From positions 1-9,540 of the forward strand of contig JAIHVJ010000118.1 of assembly GCA_022720335.1 (NCBI GenBank): DNA of 9,540 bases, read 5' to 3'. The position numbers and the translations under genes were made by a program. Each line of letters starts with the position of its first letter. The stretch's first letter is position 1. This document shows, in pieces, positions 1 to 4,395 of the stretch. The stretch is from Collinsella sp. Its GTDB lineage: Bacteria; Actinomycetota; Coriobacteriia; Coriobacteriales; Coriobacteriaceae. Below the pieces are notes generated by a model. It ran no database searches. It was not told where the DNA came from and saw nothing but the letters and a program-made list of their open reading frames with translations.

Positions 1-1
1 A

Positions 2-28
2 CGATTTATGTCCCAAATCGGAGGATGA
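2..28 (+). CDS. moaA: C-terminal end of a probable MoaA (GTP 3',8-cyclase), partial
   Basis: Read in the frame that ends at the TGA at 26-28, the first bases encode R-F-M-S-Q-I-G-G followed by the stop. A C-terminal double glycine after a short M-x-x-I stretch is characteristic of MoaA, the radical-SAM enzyme that starts molybdenum cofactor synthesis from GTP. The two glycines are known to project into the active site. The stop lies 4 nt before the ATG of a MoaC-MobB fusion, and the downstream ribosome binding site overlaps these last codons. A moaA-moaC order is common in Moco operons. Only eight codons are visible, so the call rests on the tail motif plus context. Another Moco gene ending by chance in GG is possible. 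Confidence 0.55.
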   Translation, partial: RFMSQIGG

Positions 29-32
29 TCAT

Positions 33-1340
33 ATGGCCAAGAGCAGGTACGCCGATGCCACCAAGGCCGCTCGCAGGGCCGCGATGTCTGCCCATAAAGC
101 CCTGTCTGCCAGCAAGGACGCCGCGTCCGCGGCTGTGCAGCCGTCCGCGAGCGACAATGCCGCCGAGTCCGCCCGCGACGCGCGCCGCGACGAGCTGACG
201 CACGTGGACGCCAGGGGCGAGGTGCGCATGGTCGACGTATCCGACAAGGCCGAGACGCACCGCACCGCTATCGCCGAGGGCACCATCCTCATGCATCCCG
301 AGACGCAGGCCATGGTGCTGCAGGACCGCGCCAAGAAGGGCGATGTGCTTGCTTGCGCGCGCGTCGCGGGCATCATGGCTATCAAGCGCACGAGTGACAT
401 CATCCCCATGTGCCATCCGCTGCTCATCACCAAGAGCAAGTGCGATATCGAGCCCATCGCTCCGGCGGGAACGCCGGCCGAGGACGTGCCCGAGGGCTGG
501 GCACCGGCGCGCGCAGACGGGCAGGTTGGCTTTCACGTGCTGGTTACGGCCGGCGTGACGGGCAAGACGGGTATCGAGATGGAGGCCCTGACCGGCGCGA
601 GTGCCGCGTGTCTTACGATCTATGACATGTGCAAGGCGGTCGATCGCGGCATGGAGATCGTCGACGTGCGCCTGTTGCACAAGGAGGGCGGCCGCTCGGG
701 CGTGTGGGATCGCTCAGAGCGTCAGGCCGCTGCTGTTGAGTCCGTGGCCGCTGACGGTGCCGCACCCGCAAGCGCGCCTGTCGCCGTCGCGTCCGCAGCT
801 CCGGCCCCGGCCGTCCCCGCGATCGCGTTTATCGGCTACCAGAACTCGGGCAAGACCACGCTCGTCGAGAAGGTTATCGCCGAGCTCACCCGCCGCGGCC
901 TGCGCGTGGGTTCGCTCAAGCATCATGGGCATCATGGCTTTGATATCGACGTGCCCGCTAAGGATACGTGGCGCCATCACCAGGCCGGCTCCAAGCACGT
1001 GGGTCTCATCTGCGCCACGCGCTGGGCGGAGTACGCCGACACGCGCGAGGAGGACGAGATGCCCGCGCGCGAGCTGCTGTCGCGTTACAACGACGTCGAC
1101 GTGGTGATCATCGAGGGCTACAAGACCGAGGGCTTCGACAATATCGTGGTTGCGCGCTCCGGCGTCGATCGCCTGCGCGGTAAGAGTTCGCTCGATCTGG
1201 TCGACGGCCGCACGCTGGCCCTCGCCTGCAACGAGGCCCTGGCACGCCAGGCCTTCGACGCCGGCTTCGCGACCCGAGCCATCAACATCAACGACGCCCG
1301 AGCCATCTGCGACCTGATCCAAGACCACCTTCAGGCTTGA
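33..1340 (+). CDS. moaC-mobB: MoaC-MobB fusion protein (molybdenum cofactor biosynthesis)
   Basis: This 435-residue protein joins two Moco enzymes. Residues about 55-225 are MoaC, which converts 3',8-cyclo-7,8-dihydro-GTP to cyclic pyranopterin monophosphate. Visible motifs are MVDVS (66-70), KGDVL (102-106), IPMCHPL (124-130), GIEMEALTGAS and IYDMCKA (196-202). K102, H128, D198 and K201 line up with the E. coli MoaC active-site residues K51, H77, D128 and K131. A Pro/Ala-rich insert of about 19 residues lies between the second and third of these. An Ala/Pro linker (about 228-260) leads to MobB (about 262-435), a P-loop GTPase-like accessory protein for attaching GMP to the cofactor. MobB carries the Walker A GYQNSGKTT (268-276), the KHHGHHGFDID stretch and DVVIIEGYK (356-364). 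The first 50 or so residues are an Ala-rich, charged extension absent from ordinary MoaC. The start ATG has GGAGG at 20-24, 8 nt upstream. It is co-transcribed with the probable moaA just before it. Confidence 0.95.
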   Translation: MAKSRYADATKAARRAAMSAHKALSASKDAASAAVQPSASDNAAESARDARRDELTHVDARGEVRMVDVSDKAETHRTAIAEGTILMHPETQAMVLQDRAKKGDVLACARVAGIMAIKRTSDIIPMCHPLLITKSKCDIEPIAPAGTPAEDVPEGWAPARADGQVGFHVLVTAGVTGKTGIEMEALTGASAACLTIYDMCKAVDRGMEIVDVRLLHKEGGRSGVWDRSERQAAAVESVAADGAAPASAPVAVASAAPAPAVPAIAFIGYQNSGKTTLVEKVIAELTRRGLRVGSLKHHGHHGFDIDVPAKDTWRHHQAGSKHVGLICATRWAEYADTREEDEMPARELLSRYNDVDVVIIEGYKTEGFDNIVVARSGVDRLRGKSSLDLVDGRTLALACNEALARQAFDAGFATRAININDARAICDLIQDHLQA

Positions 1341-1346
1341 CGCTGC

Positions 1347-1446
1347 GCCGGCCCCAAGCACCCCATCTCGCCCCTCAAGCCGTCGCTCGCGTACCAAAGT
1401 ACGCGTCGCTCCTCTTTCGGGGCGACCTGGGGCACTTGGAACCGGC
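1347..1446. repeat. Large imperfect inverted repeat after the moaC-mobB stop
   Basis: The arms 1347-1374 and 1419-1446 are complementary over 28 bp at 22 positions. The six mismatches fall in three 2-nt blocks, which gives symmetric internal loops. The region between them holds a perfect 7-bp hairpin, CGCGTAC (1388-1394) and GTACGCG (1399-1405), with a CAAA loop. The element starts 7 nt after the TGA at 1338-1340. No T-run follows, so it is not a standard intrinsic terminator. It may be a dispersed palindromic element or a transcript-end stabilising structure. This entry and the next four cover the 390-bp gap before the transporter gene. Confidence 0.6.
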
Positions 1447-1468
1447 TCGCTGCGCCGCCATAACATAG

Positions 1469-1506
1469 ACCTGCCAAAAAGGGACAGGTTTATTTTGGCA
1501 GGTTTT
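1469..1506 (+). terminator. Hairpin with T-run, probable intrinsic terminator (GGGACA-apex family)
   Basis: The perfect 11-bp arms ACCTGCCAAAA (1469-1479) and TTTTGGCAGGT (1493-1503) enclose a loop that includes GGGACAGG. TTTT follows at 1503-1506. The stem ends in A/T pairs next to the loop, and the T-run is short, so termination strength is uncertain. It is placed to end the moaC-mobB transcript. The GGGACA at the apex is shared with neighbouring hairpins that have unrelated stems. Confidence 0.6.
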
Positions 1507-1525
1507 ATCTGGGCAAACATCAATT

Positions 1526-1563
1526 CCACCACAAAGGGGCCAGACACCTTTGTGGTGGTTTTT
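1526..1563 (+). terminator. Strong intrinsic terminator hairpin (CCACAAAGG family, copy 1)
   Basis: The perfect 12-bp arms CCACCACAAAGG (1526-1537) and CCTTTGTGGTGG (1547-1558) enclose a 9-nt loop GGCCAGACA. TTTTT follows at 1559-1563. This is the best terminator signature in the window. Near-identical hairpins lie at 3090-3122 and 4042-4074, each in a gap after a gene. Confidence 0.75.
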
Positions 1564-1566
1564 GCT

Positions 1567-1603
1567 TTGGTAGATCTTTGGGACATGCCTTAAAATCTAC
1601 CAA
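1567..1603. repeat. Inverted repeat with GGGACA in its loop
   Basis: The perfect 9-bp arms TTGGTAGAT (1567-1575) and ATCTACCAA (1595-1603) enclose a 19-nt loop containing GGGACATGCC. It follows the previous hairpin by only 3 nt, so three hairpins stand in a row. No T-run follows. The stem sequence is unrelated to its neighbours, but the apex core is the same type. Confidence 0.5.
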
Positions 1604-1653
1604 GTAGTTCGTGCTGGCAAAAACGGAGAGAAGAGTCCCGATGCGTCCTTAAC

Positions 1654-1719
1654 GTTGCATACGGAAAGATTGAGTCGATGGTCGGCGGTCAATGCCCGCG
1701 GCCCGTATTCGTATGCAAC
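1654..1719 (+). promoter_or_regulatory. 10-bp inverted repeat bracketing the leader of the MFS gene
   Basis: GTTGCATACG (1654-1663) is the exact reverse complement of CGTATGCAAC (1710-1719). The right arm ends directly against the AAGGAG ribosome binding site (1720-1725) of the transporter gene at 1731. The 46-nt spacer contains smaller complementary segments such as ATTGA (1669-1673) and TCAAT (1689-1693). A folded leader RNA or a pair of operator half-sites are both possible. No known riboswitch was recognised, and no convincing -35/-10 pair was found in 1604-1730. Confidence 0.35.
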
Positions 1720-1730
1720 AAGGAGCGCCC

Positions 1731-2999
1731 ATGTCCCTATCGCTATTCTCACAATCCCAACCATCGTTGTCTGCTCAGGCTAAGCGCCTGGTGGCAATGC
1801 GGTTTCTCATCTACACCGGCTTTCAAACCAGCTACTTTATCGGCGTTATCGGAACGCTCACCTATGCGGACGGCGCTTCGGTCGTCGCGACGTCGCTGGC
1901 CGTTCTGTTTATGAACGTCTTCGTGATCCTGGGGTCCTTTGCGGGCGGCGCTGCGCTCGACGCCTGGGGCCCGCGCCGTCATTTCTTCCTGAGCATCGTC
2001 GGCACGCTGGCAACCGGCGCGGCGATCATCGCCTTTGGCAGCGCGACCGGAACAGTCCTTGCCGGCGCGGCGCTCTTGGGTTTTGTGATGGGGTTCGCTC
2101 AGCCCATCGCCACGTCCTACCCGGCATACCTCACCGACGACCCCGTCGAGCTCAAAGACATCAACTCCACCATTACCATGTTCTCCAACGTGAGCATCAT
2201 CGTCGGCCCCACGCTGGGCGGCTTTGCCGCGGCGGCGGCATCGTCGCGCGCGGTGTTCGTGCTTATGATGCTGTTCACCCTGCTTGCACTCATTGCCGGC
2301 TGGGGGTTTAAGCCGCAAGCGGGGCATGCGGGCGCCGATTCGGCAGAGGAAGGGGAGCGCGCAAGCCAAAGCCCCAACCCCAGCCCGTCTGCCCGCGCCA
2401 CCTTCGCGACCAGCATCAAGACGGTCTTCACCAACAGCGTCCTCGCCCTGCTTTTCTGCATCATCTTCCTTTCGAACTTTGGCTACGGCGCCTTCGATCC
2501 GCTGGAGTCGTTCTTCTATCGCGACGTCCTGCGCGTCGGCGTCGAATGGATGGGCTGGCTCTCGTCGGCCTCCGGCGTGGGCGCGGTGCTGGGCGCCGTG
2601 GTCGCGCTCCGCATGCCGCCGCGCCTCGTCAGCCTTAAAACGCTGCTCGTGGCGCTTATGTCCGTGGGCCTGGGAAGCCTGCTCTACGTGGGCACGCCGT
2701 ACGTGGGCGTGGCTCTTGTCGGTCAGATCGCCCTGGGCGTGGCCTGGGGCGTCGTCAACCCGCTCCATAACACCATCGTGCAAACAACGGCCCCGCTCGA
2801 GCAGCTCGGCCGCGTTAACTCGGTCATGGGCTTTGGCAACATGTTTGCCGGCGTGGCCCCGCTGGCGATTGCCCCCTGGCTGGCGTCGACATTTGGCGTG
2901 CAACAGACACTCGTAGGCGCGGGCATGGTCGTGACGGCGGTCCCTGCGGCGCTGCTGCTGTTTGGACGCAAGTATTTTGATCGTGCTGCAGAACGGTAA
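1731..2999 (+). CDS. Major facilitator superfamily transporter (putative exporter)
   Basis: This 422-residue polytopic membrane protein has roughly 12 hydrophobic segments in two halves, separated by a hydrophilic, Ser/Pro/Ala-rich loop around residues 199-225. The loop between the second and third segments, GGAALDAWGPRR (72-83), matches the conserved MFS motif A. A GPTLGG stretch at 159-164 corresponds to the fifth-helix signature common in drug and siderophore exporters of this superfamily. Length and architecture are normal for the family. The substrate cannot be told from the sequence. I chose the ATG at 1731 because AAGGAG lies 5 nt upstream and the protein then begins just ahead of the first helix. 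An in-frame ATG at 1692 would add 13 residues but lacks this site. It appears to be a single-gene unit, with terminator-like hairpins before it and palindromes after it. Confidence 0.85.
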   Translation: MSLSLFSQSQPSLSAQAKRLVAMRFLIYTGFQTSYFIGVIGTLTYADGASVVATSLAVLFMNVFVILGSFAGGAALDAWGPRRHFFLSIVGTLATGAAIIAFGSATGTVLAGAALLGFVMGFAQPIATSYPAYLTDDPVELKDINSTITMFSNVSIIVGPTLGGFAAAAASSRAVFVLMMLFTLLALIAGWGFKPQAGHAGADSAEEGERASQSPNPSPSARATFATSIKTVFTNSVLALLFCIIFLSNFGYGAFDPLESFFYRDVLRVGVEWMGWLSSASGVGAVLGAVVALRMPPRLVSLKTLLVALMSVGLGSLLYVGTPYVGVALVGQIALGVAWGVVNPLHNTIVQTTAPLEQLGRVNSVMGFGNMFAGVAPLAIAPWLASTFGVQQTLVGAGMVVTAVPAALLLFGRKYFDRAAER

Positions 3000-3006
3000 G
3001 AAACCG

Positions 3007-3059
3007 TCACAACATTCGATGAAAATCGCGATTTTGCCGAAAAACGTCGAATGTTGTGA
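3007..3059. repeat. 49-nt conserved hairpin element, copy A
   Basis: The 13-bp arms TCACAACATTCGA (3007-3019) and TCGAATGTTGTGA (3047-3059) enclose an interior containing the palindrome AAAATCGCGATTTT (3022-3035) and GCCGAAAAA. The 3009-3057 core aligns without gaps to the reverse complement of 4111-4159 at 39 of 49 positions. Two differences are compensatory base-pair changes within the stem. It starts 7 nt after the transporter stop and lacks a T-run, so it is not a classic terminator. It could be a REP/MITE-like palindrome or a structured RNA end. Confidence 0.7.
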
Positions 3060-3089
3060 TGGATTACGCTGAGACCCGAGCACCACAAG

Positions 3090-3122
3090 CCGCCACAAAG
3101 GGGCCAGGCACCTTTGTGGTGG
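3090..3122. repeat. CCACAAAGG hairpin, copy 2, with extended outer arms
   Basis: The arms CCGCCACAAAGG (3090-3101) and CCTTTGTGGTGG (3111-3122) pair with one G-T wobble around the loop GGCCAGGCA. The 33-nt unit differs from the copy at 1526-1558 at two positions. The outer arms GACCCGA (3073-3079) and TCGGGTC (3123-3129) are also complementary, with a 10-nt bulge on the left side, and lengthen the stem. There is no T-run on the + strand. It lies between the transporter and the HAD phosphatase gene. Confidence 0.65.
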
Positions 3123-3145
3123 TCGGGTCCCAGCGGCCCGCGCAT

Positions 3146-3155
3146 TGGTATACCA
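3146..3155 (+). promoter_or_regulatory. Palindrome TGGTATACCA upstream of the HAD gene; possible operator or extended -10
   Basis: TGGTATACCA is a perfect 10-bp palindrome that ends 54 nt before the ATG at 3210. TGG-TATACC can also be read as an extended -10 element (TGn plus a -10 hexamer matching 4 of 6). No matching -35 sits at the usual distance. GntR-type repressors bind palindromes of this general form, but a short palindrome can occur by chance. Confidence 0.25.
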
Positions 3156-3209
3156 TGTACGCCGCTTACGAATACATCCCACACCGCCACGCCACCCAGA
3201 AAGGGCCCC

Positions 3210-4031
3210 ATGGACGCCACATTCAGTCACATCAAAGCCGTGTTCTGCGATATCGACGGCACGCTGCTCACGAGCCAGCACACGGTGTCCCCGCGCACCG
3301 TGGCGGCGATCCGCGCCCTGCGCGAGCGTGGCGTGCTCTTTGGCCTGTGCACCGGGCGCGACGCCCATGCGACCGAGGCCATGTACGAGCTCTGGGGCAT
3401 CGAAGGCCTGGTGGACGTGCTCGTGGGCTGCGGTGGCGCCGAGGTCATCGACCGCGCGCACGACATCAACGAGCTGAGCTATCCGCTGCCGGGCGAGACC
3501 ATCGCGCGCATCTGCGAGCACATGGCGGACCTTCCGGCAACGCCCGTCTGCCCCCGAGACGGCGTGTTCTACGTGCCCGAGAGCAACGCGTGCGTCGAGC
3601 ACCTGTCGCGCGTCGACGGCGTGCCCTACAAGGTGGTCGATTTTGCCGAGTTCTTGCGCGAGCCGCAGCCCAAGGTGATGTTTACCATGGCGCCCGAGGT
3701 GATGCCGCAGGTCATCGAGCGGGCGTCGGCGTTTGCCGATAACACTGTTAAGGCGGCGGCTCTGCAAACCACGCAGCGGCTCTACGAGTTCATGGATCCG
3801 CGCGTGTCCAAGACGCGCGGCCTTGTGCGCGTGGCGGAGCTCAACGACATGGAGCTCCAGAACATCTGCGTGTTTGGCGATGCGGACAACGACACCTGCA
3901 TGGTGGCCGACGCCGGCGTGGGCGTAGCCATGGCAAATGGCAGCGACGCCACCCGTGCCGCCGCCGACTTTGTAACCGCGAGCAACGACAAAGACGGCAT
4001 CGCGATCTTTATCGAGGAGCATCTGCTGTAG
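3210..4031 (+). CDS. Cof-type HAD-superfamily phosphatase
   Basis: This 273-residue soluble protein has the four HAD motifs in order. Motif I is DIDGT (14-18), with D14 as the expected nucleophile and D16 as the general acid/base. Motif II is the CTGR stretch, with T48. Motif III is K201 in VSKTRG. Motif IV is GDADND (223-228). The domain between motifs II and III is long, as in the Cof/YidA-like group (COG0561), and total length is typical. Such enzymes dephosphorylate sugar phosphates or other small phosphorylated metabolites in the cytoplasm; the substrate cannot be predicted. Motif III lacks the usual K-G pair and has K-T instead, a minor variation. The ATG at 3210 is preceded by AGAAAGGG (3198-3205), and the protein then starts a few residues before motif I, as expected. 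Palindromes flank it on both sides, so it is probably a single-gene transcript. Confidence 0.9.
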   Translation: MDATFSHIKAVFCDIDGTLLTSQHTVSPRTVAAIRALRERGVLFGLCTGRDAHATEAMYELWGIEGLVDVLVGCGGAEVIDRAHDINELSYPLPGETIARICEHMADLPATPVCPRDGVFYVPESNACVEHLSRVDGVPYKVVDFAEFLREPQPKVMFTMAPEVMPQVIERASAFADNTVKAAALQTTQRLYEFMDPRVSKTRGLVRVAELNDMELQNICVFGDADNDTCMVADAGVGVAMANGSDATRAAADFVTASNDKDGIAIFIEEHLL

Positions 4032-4041
4032 CGCCGGGTGC

Positions 4042-4077
4042 AACCGCCACGAAGGGGACACCTTTGTGGCGGTTTGC
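4042..4077 (+). terminator. Terminator-like hairpin (CCACAAAGG family, copy 3)
   Basis: The 14-bp arms AACCGCCACGAAGG (4042-4055) and CCTTTGTGGCGGTT (4061-4074) pair with one G-T wobble around the 5-nt loop GGACA. The sequence then reads TTTGC. It starts 10 nt after the HAD gene stop and is placed to end that transcript. The loop is 4 nt shorter than in the other two copies and keeps the GGGACA core. Confidence 0.65.
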
Positions 4078-4110
4078 TCTAAGGCTGACAGGCTGGACAT
4101 CATAAGCGTC

Positions 4111-4159
4111 CCAACAATCGATGGTTTTCCGCAAAAGAGCGATTTCCATCGATTGTTGG
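4111..4159. repeat. 49-nt conserved hairpin element, copy B (opposite orientation)
   Basis: The perfect 14-bp arms CCAACAATCGATGG (4111-4124) and CCATCGATTGTTGG (4146-4159) enclose a 21-nt interior. The reverse complement matches copy A (3009-3057) at 39 of 49 positions with no gaps, including the interior AAATCGC-nn-TTTTGC-n-GAAAA. There is no T-run on either side. It lies between the HAD gene and the pilus operon. Confidence 0.7.
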
Positions 4160-4183
4160 TAAAATGGCTAACAAGTCTACCCG

Positions 4184-4234
4184 CATTTTTCCAAAAGAAA
4201 ACGCGAATAAAGCACTGCATAGTTTGGAAAAATG
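4184..4234. promoter_or_regulatory. 12-bp inverted repeat in the AT-rich region before the pilus operon
   Basis: CATTTTTCCAAA (4184-4195) is the exact reverse complement of TTTGGAAAAATG (4223-4234), with a 27-nt spacer. The surrounding DNA (about 4160-4310) is strikingly AT-rich compared with the genes upstream. It could be a two-half-site operator or a hairpin. It lies about 160-210 nt before the adhesin start. Confidence 0.35.
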
Positions 4235-4242
4235 TCAAGAAT

Positions 4243-4282
4243 AAAGCCAGTCGAGAATGAAAAATATAAAAATCTGGCTTTT
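4243..4282 (+). terminator. Weak hairpin with T-rich tail before the pilus operon
   Basis: The 8-bp arms AAAGCCAG (4243-4250) and CTGGCTTT (4274-4281) enclose an AT-rich 23-nt loop, followed by TTTTCGTTGTTT. The long loop makes this a poor intrinsic terminator. It could be a transcript end, an attenuator if transcription starts upstream, or part of the operator region. Confidence 0.3.
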
Positions 4283-4284
4283 CG

Positions 4285-4309
4285 TTGTTTAAACAAAGAG
4301 TAATAATAT
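4285..4309 (+). promoter_or_regulatory. 12-bp perfect palindrome beside a putative -10 of the pilus operon
   Basis: TTGTTTAAACAA (4285-4296) is a perfect palindrome. TAATAATAT follows at 4301-4309 and contains a reasonable -10 hexamer (TAATAT, 4304-4309). No good -35 is found at 16-18 nt spacing, which would suit a promoter that needs an activator, or a repressor site over the -35 region. A start near 4315 would leave a leader of about 80 nt before the adhesin ATG at 4396. Confidence 0.3.
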
Positions 4310-4395
4310 GCATACCGTGCGCGGCAATTATAGGTTGTGCGCTCAAGGCTAATCGTGAAAGGGCAAGATCGCGGTCTCTTGGGGAGGAGACATCG

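Noticed and set aside
714..1586. A 290-codon minus-strand open frame opposite the MobB half
   Set aside because: No family features; it would be read through two hairpins and antisense to a clear MobB domain.
3114..3209. Longer start for the HAD phosphatase
   Set aside because: It begins within the repeat hairpin and adds 32 residues with no family counterpart; the DxD motif is expected near the N-terminus, as with the ATG at 3210.
4066..4260. A 64-codon open frame in the gap before the pilus operon
   Set aside because: It overlaps three inverted repeats, starts inside one of them and has no ribosome binding site or recognisable features.
4285..4395. Upstream TTG start that would extend the adhesin by 37 residues
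   Set aside because: No ribosome binding site, and the extension would bury the signal peptide. The ATG at 4396 has GGAGG at good spacing and gives a normal secretion signal.
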